Shown one piece after another: positions 24,960 to 33,226 of a stretch of 64,000 nucleotides of DNA. This DNA comes from Dorea_A amylophila. Its GTDB lineage: Bacteria > Bacillota > Clostridia > Lachnospirales > Lachnospiraceae. The stretch lies in contig NZ_JAOQJW010000014.1 of NCBI RefSeq assembly GCF_025567265.1, positions 1 through 64,000 on the forward strand, in the 5' to 3' direction. The number at the start of each line of letters is the position of its first letter. Position 1 is the stretch's first letter. A model generated the notes under the pieces. It made no database searches. It was not told where the DNA came from and saw only the letters and a list, made by a program, of their open reading frames with translations. Made by a program: the position numbers and the translations under genes.

Positions 24960-26357
24960 ATGATAGTTAATTTGATAGAACGGATATATGGCTTTTTGTG
25001 GGGAGATTTGTTACAGATACCGCTTCCGGGCGGCGGAAGTGTCGGGATTTCATTGCTGATCATCCTGCTGATCCCGGCGGGAATCTACTTTACGATCCGC
25101 ACAAGGGGACTTCCCATCCGCCTGTTCCCGGATATGGTGGTGGCATTGACCGGTAAAAAGGATGATAAGAACAGTCTGTCTACTTTCCAGACATTGATCG
25201 TATCAACGGCAACCCGTGTCGGTATGGGTAATCTGGTAGGTGTGGTTGCGGCAGTATCGGCCGGAGGCGCAGGAGCTGTCTTCTGGATGTGGGTGACGGC
25301 ACTGATCGGATCGTCAACTGCATTCATAGAGGCAACGCTTGCACAGATTCATAAAGAAAGAGATCCCCTGTATGGTGGATTCCGCGGAGGTCCGGCATAT
25401 TATATCCATGATTATATAGAAGGCAGGACAGGAAAAAAGAAAAAACATGTATTGGTATCGGTGTTATTTGCTGTTTCCGGACTGATCTGCTGGTGTGGGA
25501 TCAGCCAGGTGATCAGTAATTCGGTGGCCGCTTCTTTTGAAAATGCATTTTCGATTCCGCCGCTTTACACGACGATTGTGCTGGTAATCCTTGCGGCTGT
25601 CATTGTACTTCGTAAAAATGCCACAGTGAAAGTGCTGGATCTGATGGTTCCGTTTATGGCGGTATGTTATTTCTTTATTACAATCTTCATCATCGTAACG
25701 AATATCGGAAGTCTTCCTGGAGTATTTGTAAGGATTATCCAGGAGGCATTCGGAGCCCGTCAGGTAGTAGCGGGTGGATTCGGAGCAGTGTTGATGAATG
25801 GAGTAAAGCGCGGACTGTTTTCAAATGAAGCCGGATCCGGTTCCGCACCATGTGCGGCAGCGGCAGCAGAATGTGACAAACCGGTAAAGGCAGGATTTAC
25901 ACAGGCACTTGGGGTATTTATAGATACGATTGTGATCTGCAGCTGTACGGCCATGATCATGCTTCTGGCACCGGAAAAACTGGTGGCAGGAAAAGAAGGA
26001 ATGGATCTTTTACAGACAGCGATGAAGTATCATCTGGGAGAATTTGGAGTGATCTTCATTGCAGTAACTTTATTCCTGTTCAGTTTCTCGACATTCCTGG
26101 GAATCCTCTTCTATGCAAGAAGTAATGTGGCTTATCTGTTTGGTGATAAATGGTGTTGGCAGACAGCATATAAAGTGCTCGCACTTGTGATGCTGTTCAT
26201 CGGTGGAATTGCAACCTATACATTTGTATGGGATCTGGGAGATGTCGGAATCGGGCTGATGACCATTTTCAATATCGGAGCACTGTATCTGATGGGTGGA
26301 CAGGCACTGGATGAATTGAAAGTGTATGAAGCGTCAAAAAAGAATAAGAAATCATGA
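24960..26357 (+). CDS. Alanine/glycine:cation symporter family protein (AGCS)
   Basis: Na+- or H+-coupled uptake of alanine, glycine or similar small amino acids. The 465-residue protein has about eleven membrane helices and family signatures such as TATRVGMGNLVGVVAAVSAGGAGAVFWMW (start about 80), GGFRGGPAYYI and LFSNEAGSGSAPCAAAAA (about 285-302). GAAAGGAT lies 9 nt before ATG. It is monocistronic, ended by a bidirectional terminator shared with the convergent pseudouridine synthase gene. A second family member lies at 53256 under a glycine riboswitch; this copy has no riboswitch. Confidence 0.93.
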   Translation: MIVNLIERIYGFLWGDLLQIPLPGGGSVGISLLIILLIPAGIYFTIRTRGLPIRLFPDMVVALTGKKDDKNSLSTFQTLIVSTATRVGMGNLVGVVAAVSAGGAGAVFWMWVTALIGSSTAFIEATLAQIHKERDPLYGGFRGGPAYYIHDYIEGRTGKKKKHVLVSVLFAVSGLICWCGISQVISNSVAASFENAFSIPPLYTTIVLVILAAVIVLRKNATVKVLDLMVPFMAVCYFFITIFIIVTNIGSLPGVFVRIIQEAFGARQVVAGGFGAVLMNGVKRGLFSNEAGSGSAPCAAAAAECDKPVKAGFTQALGVFIDTIVICSCTAMIMLLAPEKLVAGKEGMDLLQTAMKYHLGEFGVIFIAVTLFLFSFSTFLGILFYARSNVAYLFGDKWCWQTAYKVLALVMLFIGGIATYTFVWDLGDVGIGLMTIFNIGALYLMGGQALDELKVYEASKKNKKS

Positions 26358-26365
26358 TAAAGATT

Positions 26366-26426
26366 AAAAAAGAGCAGCAGATATACCGTTGAAATAAAAA
26401 TGCGGCATATCATAGTGCTCTTTTTT
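26366..26426. terminator. Bidirectional terminator between convergent genes
   Basis: AAAAAAGAGCA (26366-26376) and TGCTCTTTTTT (26416-26426) form the base of a hairpin with an inner GCA/ATAT..ATAT stem; A-run and T-run serve both strands. Confidence 0.82.
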
Positions 26427-26430
26427 ATTA

Positions 26431-27324
26431 TCATTTATCTGTCATAATATTTGCCATATCTGCAGGCAGCGGAGCTGTAAATGACATCCATTCTCCGGTA
26501 ATCGGATGGGCAAATTCCATATGATGGGAATGCAGTGCCTGTCTGCTCATGTGTTCCATATCCGGGTTATACAAGTAATCTCCAATCAGTGGGAAACCCA
26601 GATATTTCATATGGATGCGGATCTGATGTGTCCGGCCGGTCTCAAGCTTCAGAGAGACCAGACTGTGTCCGTTGGCTTCTTTTACAAGTCGGTAATGTGT
26701 GATGGCTTCTTCACCGTGTTCAAAATCAACCGTGCGTTCGATGATGGTGCCTTCTTTTCTGGCAAGCGGAGCACAGATGGTTCCGGCCGCAGGTGTGACA
26801 CTGCCCTTTACTATGGCAAGATATTCCCGGTGCACTTCGCGGTTCTTGGTCATAGTAGAAAGAATACTTCCGCTGATCAGATGTTTGGATACAACAGTCA
26901 GACCGGAAGTGTCCCGGTCCAGACGGTTACAGCAACGGAAGATGAAAGGTTTTCCTTGTTCCTGATAATACCATGCGAGCGCATTGGCAAGGGAATTATA
27001 ATAATTGTTCATGGACGGATGAATCGGCATACCGGCAGGTTTGTTGATTACGATGATGTCCTCGTCTTCATAAATGATGTCCAGTGGAATCTCAACCGGC
27101 GGGATCTTTTCAGAATTTTTTGTCTCGCAGATGATAACCTGAAGGATATCTCCGGCAGTCAGTATCTGGCGCATATAATAATGTACGCCATTGACAAGAA
27201 TACTTTTGGGCATGCGTTTGATTTCAGCAAGATTCTGTCCGGAATACCCTCTGCGTCTTAAAAACTGTTCGATGCGCAGTCCACTGTCTTTTTCTGTAAT
27301 TGTATATTGTATCGTACGGTTCAT
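26431..27324 (-). CDS. RluA/RluD-family pseudouridine synthase
   Basis: Isomerises specific uridines to pseudouridine in 23S rRNA or tRNA. The 297-residue protein has an S4-like N-terminal RNA-binding part (about 1-75) and a catalytic domain with the RLDRDTSGL motif, whose first Asp after RL is the nucleophile (about 138). Later motifs LETGRTHQIRIHM and IGDYLYN also fit. The start at 27324 is set by AGGAG 8 nt upstream on the minus strand; the frame extends further without a site. It does not match one Rlu subtype clearly. Confidence 0.92.
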   Translation of the reverse strand: MNRTIQYTITEKDSGLRIEQFLRRRGYSGQNLAEIKRMPKSILVNGVHYYMRQILTAGDILQVIICETKNSEKIPPVEIPLDIIYEDEDIIVINKPAGMPIHPSMNNYYNSLANALAWYYQEQGKPFIFRCCNRLDRDTSGLTVVSKHLISGSILSTMTKNREVHREYLAIVKGSVTPAAGTICAPLARKEGTIIERTVDFEHGEEAITHYRLVKEANGHSLVSLKLETGRTHQIRIHMKYLGFPLIGDYLYNPDMEHMSRQALHSHHMEFAHPITGEWMSFTAPLPADMANIMTDK

Positions 27325-27465
27325 TGCAATTCTCCTGTGATATAGCGTATAATGATAATACATATGATTGTAGATATCTATCATATCATAATCCATGTAA
27401 GAAAATAAAGGCAGAATATATAAGAAAGGCTGAAGTGGATGATATGTAAGGGAAAGGAGAAAAGT

Positions 27466-27942
27466 GTGACAGGGCTCAGTACATTATGTTATATCGAAAA
27501 AGACGGAAAATATCTGATGCTTCACCGTACGGTAAAGAAGAATGATGTAAATAAAGACAAATGGATTGGTGTCGGCGGACATTTTGAGGCAGATGAAAGT
27601 CCGGAAGAATGCATTTTAAGAGAAGTAAAAGAAGAGACAGGATATACATTGACGTCCTATCGGTTCTGTGGAATCGTTACATTTGTATCTGGAAATGGTG
27701 TGACGGAATACATGCATTTATTCACTGCAGATGGATTCGAAGGAGAACCGATTGCATGTGACGAAGGTGAACTGGAATGGGTGGATATCGATAAGATTGA
27801 ATCTTTACACATCTGGGAAGGGGACAAGATCTTCCTCCGGTTGCTCGCTGAGAAAGTACCGTTCTTTTCGCTGAAGCTGGTCTATGACGGACATGACGGT
27901 CTGATATCGGCGGTGTTGAACGGGAAAGAGATAAAAAAATAA
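27466..27942 (+). CDS. NUDIX hydrolase (MutT-like)
   Basis: Hydrolyses a nucleoside diphosphate linked compound, likely an oxidised dNTP or house-cleaning substrate. The 158-residue protein carries a perfect Nudix box, GGHFEADESPEECILREVKEETGY (about 39-62). I start at the GTG 27466, 6 nt after GGAAAGGAG; an upstream in-frame ATG at 27439 would place that ribosome binding site inside the gene. The mutarotase-like gene follows 20 bp later in the same unit. Confidence 0.88.
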   Translation: MTGLSTLCYIEKDGKYLMLHRTVKKNDVNKDKWIGVGGHFEADESPEECILREVKEETGYTLTSYRFCGIVTFVSGNGVTEYMHLFTADGFEGEPIACDEGELEWVDIDKIESLHIWEGDKIFLRLLAEKVPFFSLKLVYDGHDGLISAVLNGKEIKK

Positions 27943-27962
27943 AGAAAGGGAAGAATCGGAAT

Positions 27963-28868
27963 ATGCAGAAAAATACAGAACAGATTAAATTGGAAAATGA
28001 TCAGATCGAAGTTATTGTGAATTATCACGGAGCGGAACTCCGGTCATTGAGGAAGAAAGCAACAGATCAGGAATACCTCTGGAATGCAGATGCGAAATAC
28101 TGGGGACGTACATCACCGGTATTATTTCCATTTGTAGGAGGAGTAAAGAATAAAGTTTACAGATATGAGGGGAAAGAATATCCGATGAATCAGCATGGAT
28201 TTGCCAGAGACATGGAGTTTTCACTGGTAAGCCAGAGCGCAGATGAAGTATGGTTTGCACTGGAAGATACAGAAGAGACATATAAAGTATATCCATTTCA
28301 CTTTCATCTGGAGATAGGATATAGACTGGAAGATGCTTCGGTCAGTGTGATGTGGAAAGTTAAGAATATAAATGATAAGGAGATGCATTTTGCAATTGGT
28401 GCACATCCTGCATTCTTCTGTCCGCTTCATGAAGGTGAGAAACAGTCTGAGTATTGTCTGGGATTCCGTAATGGACAGGGAAAAGTACCGGAAGCATTGG
28501 TGAATACCGTATTTGGAGAAGGTGGTGTCGTTACGACGCAGAAAAAAGAATATAAGCTGACAGACGGATGCCTTCCGATGGATGAACATCTCTTTGACGG
28601 AGATGCACTGGTGATCGAAGACCACCAGATTCAGAAAGTAGTACTAATGGATCCACAGAAGAAGGAATATCTGGCAGTGGAGTTTGATGCACCGTTAGTC
28701 GGAATCTGGTCACCGCCGAAAAAACAGGCACCGTTTGTATGTATTGAACCATGGTATGGACGCTGTGACAGTGAGATATTTGAGGGAGAATTAAAAGACA
28801 GAGACTGGGAAAATACACTGGCAGCAGGAGAGGAATTTGAGGCATCCTATAGAATCGTTGTTGAATAA
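27963..28868 (+). CDS. Aldose 1-epimerase family protein (LacX-like)
   Basis: A 301-residue beta-sandwich sugar mutarotase-like protein. The GAHPAFFCPL motif (about 147-156) supplies a conserved active-site His, and NYHGAELRSLRKK near the start and the late Asp/Glu positions fit the family. Members of the LacX/YeaD-like branch act on aldohexoses or hexose-6-phosphates; specificity is not readable. It is downstream of the Nudix gene with AAAGGGAAG as ribosome binding site. Confidence 0.88.
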   Translation: MQKNTEQIKLENDQIEVIVNYHGAELRSLRKKATDQEYLWNADAKYWGRTSPVLFPFVGGVKNKVYRYEGKEYPMNQHGFARDMEFSLVSQSADEVWFALEDTEETYKVYPFHFHLEIGYRLEDASVSVMWKVKNINDKEMHFAIGAHPAFFCPLHEGEKQSEYCLGFRNGQGKVPEALVNTVFGEGGVVTTQKKEYKLTDGCLPMDEHLFDGDALVIEDHQIQKVVLMDPQKKEYLAVEFDAPLVGIWSPPKKQAPFVCIEPWYGRCDSEIFEGELKDRDWENTLAAGEEFEASYRIVVE

Positions 28869-28974
28869 TTTTTTCAGAATATTTTATAGAATATATATGG
28901 ATAACTTTGGGGAATCGGTTATAATAAGCATGTAGTTACATGATAACAGTCATTACGAAAGAGAGGAAATAGAT

Positions 28975-29283
28975 ATGGCAATTGTACATTTGTCAAAAGA
29001 CAACTTCAAGGAAGAAGTATTAGAATCAAAAGTGCCGGTACTGGTAGATTTCTGGGCAACGTGGTGCGGGCCATGCCAGACAATGGGACCGCTGGTGGAA
29101 GAGATTGCAGAAGAGCGCGCAGATATCAAAGTATGCAAGCTTGATGTAGATCAGGAACCAGAGCTTGCAAGACAGTACCGTGTAATGTCTATCCCGACAT
29201 TCCTTGTGTTTAAAGAAGGAGAAGTTGTAAAGAGAGACATGGGTGTGATGTCTAAAGAAGAAGTTGAAGGACTTATTGGATAA
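28975..29283 (+). CDS. trxA: Thioredoxin
   Basis: Small dithiol oxidoreductase of 102 residues with the canonical active site WCGPC (about 28-32), cis-Pro in MSIPTFLVF and the usual fold length. GAGAGGAAATAG precedes the ATG. A TATAAT at 28920-28925 is a candidate -10. Monocistronic with a strong terminator. No thioredoxin reductase gene is nearby. Confidence 0.96.
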   Translation: MAIVHLSKDNFKEEVLESKVPVLVDFWATWCGPCQTMGPLVEEIAEERADIKVCKLDVDQEPELARQYRVMSIPTFLVFKEGEVVKRDMGVMSKEEVEGLIG

Positions 29284-29287
29284 TCTA

Positions 29288-29322
29288 TAAAGCGGTTTCA
29301 CCGGATGGTGAAGCCGCTTTAT
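29288..29322. terminator. trxA / dapB convergent terminator
   Basis: TAAAGCGGTTTCACC pairs with GGTGAAGCCGCTTTA (14 of 15 pairs, GGAT loop) between the convergent trxA and dapB genes. Confidence 0.82.
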
Positions 29323-29337
29323 GTATATATAAAAGTA

Positions 29338-30135
29338 TTAAAGTCCGAGTACATCCTTAATAGAATAGAATCCAGGAGCCTTCCCGTCAAGATAAGCTGC
29401 ACAGTCACAGGCACCTCTCGCAAAGCATTCCCAGTTATAGGAATGATGTGTGATCTCAAGACGTTCTCCCATGCCTCCGAAGAATACCGTATGGCTGCTT
29501 GGAATATTACCTGCACGGAGAGAATGATAGCCGATTGTTCCAGGTTCACGTGGGGATTCTCCCTCGCGTCCGTAGACGGCAATGTTGCTTAATTCTTTGC
29601 CGAGAGCATGCGCCATGATTTCACCCATTTCTTTGGAAGTTCCGCTTGGAGCATCTTTCTTCCACTGATCATGCATTTCCAGAATCTCGATATCAATCTC
29701 ATCTTTTAATGTTGTGGTTACGAGTTCCAGAAGCTTGTTCATGATATTGACAAGCTTAGAAGTATTGGCGGCATAAAGCATTGGGATCTGCTTTCCGGCA
29801 TCCTCAAATCGTTGCATCTCTTCGGCGGAGAATCCGGTAGAACCGCATACCAGTGCTTTCTTATGTGCGATGGCAAGATCCAGGACCTCCATAGCCATTT
29901 CTTTTGTTGAAAAATCAATGATGACATCACAGGAGTCGATCACGCCTGCCAGATCATCTGTTACAGGAACGCCGAGTTCCGATCCTGTCATTGCGACAGT
30001 TCCGAGATCCTTTCCTACGTAGTCACGTCCTTTTGGTGCTATCCCGGCGACGAGTTCCATATCATCACGGCTGGCAGCGACCTGTGTGATTAATTTTCCC
30101 ATTTTCCCTCTGGGTCCGATTACAATAACTTTCAT
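29338..30135 (-). CDS. dapB: 4-hydroxy-tetrahydrodipicolinate reductase
   Basis: NAD(P)H-dependent reduction step of lysine/diaminopimelate synthesis. The 265-residue protein has the Rossmann loop GPRGKMG (about 8-14), the GSTGF motif (about 98-102) and the substrate loop KDAPSGT (about 160-166). The usual His-His pair before the catalytic Lys is His155-Asp156 here; the first His and Lys159 are kept. The start (MKVIVIG) is placed 8 nt after AAAGGAG. It stands alone, with an extended -10 promoter at 30206. Function is likely retained, since the residues considered catalytic remain. Confidence 0.9.
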   Translation of the reverse strand: MKVIVIGPRGKMGKLITQVAASRDDMELVAGIAPKGRDYVGKDLGTVAMTGSELGVPVTDDLAGVIDSCDVIIDFSTKEMAMEVLDLAIAHKKALVCGSTGFSAEEMQRFEDAGKQIPMLYAANTSKLVNIMNKLLELVTTTLKDEIDIEILEMHDQWKKDAPSGTSKEMGEIMAHALGKELSNIAVYGREGESPREPGTIGYHSLRAGNIPSSHTVFFGGMGERLEITHHSYNWECFARGACDCAAYLDGKAPGFYSIKDVLGL

Positions 30136-30205
30136 ATCCATTCTCCTTTCGCAGTCCGGTCGTATTTTTATAGCGGTATATCCGGAACTGCTATAAACTA
30201 AGACC

Positions 30206-30214
30206 AGTATAACA
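30206..30214 (-). promoter_or_regulatory. dapB extended -10 promoter
   Basis: On the minus strand TG-T-TATACT, about 70 bp upstream of the dapB start; the -35 is not clear. Confidence 0.6.
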
Positions 30215-30311
30215 CAGCAATTATCCTGTGGATATGAAGAAATCTGAAAACGGCAGGAAACATTGTATAAATAAAAAAGAATTCAGGAGAAAGCTCCATA
30301 AGAGTCTGCTC

Positions 30312-30340
30312 TTGTAGGAAAGGTATGAAAATAGTATACT
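30312..30340 (+). promoter_or_regulatory. Promoter of the HAD phosphatase gene
   Basis: TTGTAG (30312-30317), 17-bp spacer, TATACT (30335-30340), 40 bp before the start codon. Confidence 0.65.
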
Positions 30341-30379
30341 ATGAAAAAGTGATTATGAAAAAAGATAATGGAGGCACGA

Positions 30380-31009
30380 ATGAAAGGAATTATATTTGAC
30401 GTAGACGGAACTTTGTGGGATTCGACAAGGGAAGTTGCGGTTGCATGGAATAAAGTATTGCAGGATGAGATGGAAGGCCACGAGATCTTAACCGCAGAAG
30501 GGCTGCAGAAAGAATTTGGAAAGCCGATGGATGCGATTGCAGAAAGTCTCTTCCCGGAAATGCCGGAAAAAGACAGGATGGAACTTCTAGGTAAGATGAT
30601 GGCATATGAAAATGAACTGGTAGCGGTTGGTCCATGTGTGATCTATAATGGTGTACCGGAGACAATCAAAGCACTGAGTAAAAAATATCCACTGTATATA
30701 GTTAGTAACTGTCAGGATGGATATATCGAAGCGTTTCTTAAGAATTCCGGACTGGGCGGGTATTTCAAAGATTTTACATGTCCGGCTTATACAGGCAGGT
30801 TAAAGGGTGAAAATATCCGTATCATTATGGAAAGAAACGGACTGGATGAAGCAGTGTATGTAGGAGACACCCAGGGGGATGCCAATGCATGTAAGGAAGC
30901 AGAAGTACCGATGATCTTTGCGTCATATGGGTTTGGAGAAGTGGAAGGAGAATATCCGTCGATCCGTGCATTTACAGAACTGCAGAATATAGATTTTGAC
31001 AGACTATAA
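30380..31009 (+). CDS. HAD-superfamily phosphatase (PGP/Gph-like)
   Basis: A 209-residue hydrolase with motif I DVDGTLWDS (nucleophile Asp8, acid/base Asp10), a helical C1 cap (about 17-85), motif II VSNCQ (about 107-111), motif III Lys near 140 and motif IV GDTQGDANA (about 158-166). The layout is that of phosphoglycolate phosphatase-like HADs; the real substrate is unknown. The ATG at 30380 is 5 nt after GGAGG, which itself overlaps the alternative ATG at 30368. Confidence 0.9.
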   Translation: MKGIIFDVDGTLWDSTREVAVAWNKVLQDEMEGHEILTAEGLQKEFGKPMDAIAESLFPEMPEKDRMELLGKMMAYENELVAVGPCVIYNGVPETIKALSKKYPLYIVSNCQDGYIEAFLKNSGLGGYFKDFTCPAYTGRLKGENIRIIMERNGLDEAVYVGDTQGDANACKEAEVPMIFASYGFGEVEGEYPSIRAFTELQNIDFDRL

Positions 31010-31020
31010 TCAGAAAAATA

Positions 31021-31049
31021 TTGCATTTTATATGCAAAAATACTATAAT
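31021..31049 (+). promoter_or_regulatory. Carbamate kinase promoter with -35 palindrome
   Basis: TTGCAT (31021-31026), 17-bp spacer, TATAAT (31044-31049). The -35 box is the left half of TTGCAT-TTTAT-ATGCAA (31021-31037), a palindrome that could bind a repressor. Confidence 0.7.
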
Positions 31050-31100
31050 TCTCTTATATTATTTCGTTGAAAAAATACTAGAAAAGCAGAGGTATAGATT

Positions 31101-32030
31101 ATGAAAAAAAGAGTTGTAGTTGCATTAGGACACAGAGCACTTGGTACGACATTACCAGAACAGAAAGAAGCAGTTAAGAAGACCGCAAAAGTAATCGGTG
31201 ATCTGATTGAAAAGGGATATCAGGTTGCGGTCACACACAGTAATGCGCCACAGGTCGGTATGATCCATACTGCAATGAATGAATTCGCAAAAGAGCATGA
31301 AGATTACACGGCAGCCCCAATGTCGGTATGTTCTGCCATGAGTCAGGGATATATCGGATACGACCTTCAGAATGCAATCCGCGAAGAATTAATGGATCGT
31401 GGAATCTACAGAACAGTCAGCACGATCCTGACACAAGTGATCGTTGATCCGTACGATGAAGCATTTTATACACCGACCAAGGTACTTGGCCGTTATATGG
31501 ATGTAGAAGAAGCAAGTGCAGAACGCAAGAAGGGAAACTATGTTGTAGAAGAACCTGGCAAAGGATTCCGCCGTATCGTTGCAGCTCCGAATCCGGTCAG
31601 CATCGTAGAGATTGATGCGATCAAAGCATTGCTGGATGCAGATCAGGTTGTCATTGCATGTGGTGGAGGCGGAATTCCGGTATTAGAGCAGGATCACCGT
31701 CTGAAAGGTGCAAGTGCAGTAATCGAAAAAGATCTGACAGCCGGAAAGATGGCAGAAGAGACAGATGCGGATTCACTCATCATTCTTACAAGTGTTGAAA
31801 AAGTTAAGATCAACATGGACAGACCGGAGGAAGAAGAACTGAGAGAGATCAGTGTTGATCAGGCAAAAGCCTATATGGAAGAAGGACATTTCGGAAAATA
31901 TAACATGTATCCGAAGTTCAGAGCAGCTGTAGAATTTCTTGAAAAGAGAGAAGGAAGAAGTGCATTGATCACATCTTTTGATAAGCTGGATGAAGCACTC
32001 AAAGGAAAGACAGGTACACTGATCAGATAA
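31101..32030 (+). CDS. arcC: Carbamate kinase
   Basis: Interconverts carbamoyl phosphate plus ADP and carbamate plus ATP, normally the ATP-yielding step of arginine or agmatine fermentation. The 309-residue amino-acid-kinase-fold protein has VVALGHRAL at the N-terminus (family GGNAL replaced by GHRAL), the glycine loop CGGGGIPV (about 193-200) and TDADSLIILT. No arcA, arcB or transporter gene is adjacent, so it is an orphan copy. The atypical N-terminal Gly-Asn to Gly-His change is worth noting but lies in a loop that varies. Confidence 0.92.
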   Translation: MKKRVVVALGHRALGTTLPEQKEAVKKTAKVIGDLIEKGYQVAVTHSNAPQVGMIHTAMNEFAKEHEDYTAAPMSVCSAMSQGYIGYDLQNAIREELMDRGIYRTVSTILTQVIVDPYDEAFYTPTKVLGRYMDVEEASAERKKGNYVVEEPGKGFRRIVAAPNPVSIVEIDAIKALLDADQVVIACGGGGIPVLEQDHRLKGASAVIEKDLTAGKMAEETDADSLIILTSVEKVKINMDRPEEEELREISVDQAKAYMEEGHFGKYNMYPKFRAAVEFLEKREGRSALITSFDKLDEALKGKTGTLIR

Positions 32031-32076
32031 AAAGTTACAAGATCAGAAGAATCGGCTGTCTTCAAAAGCAGGATAA

Positions 32077-32122
32077 AAACCTGCACAGACATAGTGAAAG
32101 CTGTGAATGTGCGGGTTTTTTT
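32077..32122 (+). terminator. arcC terminator
   Basis: AAACCTGCACA (32077-32087) pairs with TGTGCGGGTTT (32108-32118), followed by TTTT. Confidence 0.85.
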
Positions 32123-32230
32123 GTATTTTAACAGACAATCAGAATAAGGAGCAGGTGCATATAGTATAAGGAACAGGAACTCTACAATGTGGATAAGTTA
32201 TGCTGTGTCCGACAGGGAGGTGGAAAACAG

Positions 32231-32479
32231 ATGTCCAAAATCCGGCTGTGCGAACTGTCCAAAAAAGAAGTGATCAATTGCTGCGACTGCAAGAAGCTTG
32301 GATATATCGATGACCTGATCATTGATGACTGCAAAGGCTGTATTGAAGCACTTGTAGTCCCGGAAGGTGGGAAATGGTGTAACTTTTTTGGAGATGGAAC
32401 AGAGTATATCATACCATTTTCCTGCATCAAAAGAATCGGCCCTGATTTAATTCTGGTAGAGATACATGAGGAAAAATAA
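32231..32479 (+). CDS. YlmC/YmxH-family PRC-barrel protein
   Basis: An 82-residue PRC-barrel protein of the YlmC/YmxH family linked with sporulation in Firmicutes (LCELSKKEVINCCDCKKLGYIDDLIID; PFSCIKRIGPDLILVE at the end). It carries a Cys-Cys-x-x-Cys cluster (about 17-20) and Cys35. The ATG at 32231 is 10 nt after GGGAGG. Function in non-model Clostridia is not established. It sits 92 bp before nrdR, which has its own promoter. Confidence 0.85.
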   Translation: MSKIRLCELSKKEVINCCDCKKLGYIDDLIIDDCKGCIEALVVPEGGKWCNFFGDGTEYIIPFSCIKRIGPDLILVEIHEEK

Positions 32480-32502
32480 CAAAAAATAGGGCGGAAATGT
32501 GT

Positions 32503-32531
32503 TTGACTTCTCTTTTTGAAAAAGATATACT
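32503..32531 (+). promoter_or_regulatory. nrdR promoter
   Basis: TTGACT (32503-32508), 17-bp spacer, TATACT (32526-32531). Confidence 0.85.
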
Positions 32532-32571
32532 GTATTTGAACTGCTATAAAGGACAGAAAGGAACGAATCAG

Positions 32572-33021
32572 ATGAAATGCCCATATTGTAATAATCCGGA
32601 TACAAGAGTGATTGATTCCAGACCGGCGGAAGACGGAAGCTGTATCAGACGCCGCCGTTCTTGTGATATATGTGGGAAACGTTTTACTACATATGAAAAA
32701 GTAGAGACAATTCCGCTGACAGTAATAAAGAAGGACAATACCAGAGAACAGTATGACCGCCGGAAAGTAGAGAACGGCGTGGTTCGTGCCTGTTATAAAC
32801 GACCTGTTGCAACGGCAGATATCCAGAAAGTTGTCGACAGAATAGAAACAAAAGTATTTAGCATGGAAGAAAAAGAGATTCCGAGCAGTGCGATCGGTGA
32901 GGCTGTTATGGATGAATTAAAAATACTCGATGAGGTTGCTTATGTTCGTTTCGCATCCGTTTACAGAGAATTTAAGGATGTCAGTACATTTATGGACGAA
33001 TTAAAAAAGATATTAAAATAA
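32572..33021 (+). CDS. nrdR: Ribonucleotide reductase repressor NrdR
   Basis: ATP/dATP-sensing repressor of ribonucleotide reductase genes, 149 residues. The N-terminal zinc ribbon has two Cys pairs (CPYC at 3-6; CDICGKRF at about 31-38), followed by the ATP-cone domain (about 49-139: TVIKKDNTREQYDRRKVENGV). The start is set by GAAAGGAAC 8 nt upstream. Length and motifs are standard. Confidence 0.97.
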   Translation: MKCPYCNNPDTRVIDSRPAEDGSCIRRRRSCDICGKRFTTYEKVETIPLTVIKKDNTREQYDRRKVENGVVRACYKRPVATADIQKVVDRIETKVFSMEEKEIPSSAIGEAVMDELKILDEVAYVRFASVYREFKDVSTFMDELKKILK

Positions 33022-33119
33022 ATTCGATATGGAATGGGAATGCAGAATCTGTCAGACTGAATAATGAATATTGGATGAAGAAGGAATTGCTTATAAAGCA
33101 ATAAAGTGATAAAATATAT

Positions 33120-33152
33120 GGGAGAAGCAAAAGTATTTGCTTCTCCCTTTTT
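33120..33152 (+). terminator. nrdR terminator
   Basis: GGGAGAAGCAAA (33120-33131) pairs with TTTGCTTCTCCC (33136-33147), then TTTTT; a 12-bp perfect stem. Confidence 0.92.
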
Positions 33153-33226
33153 CAAAAGAGAATCAGATTTGTTATAAATAGATGTGTATTTAAAATAGCT
33201 TGTTAGAATAGATTGGGTGAAATAAT

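Noticed and set aside
26506..27261. 251-codon plus-strand frame opposite the pseudouridine synthase gene
   Set aside because: It lies wholly antisense to a gene with clear catalytic motifs, has no domain and no ribosome binding site of note.
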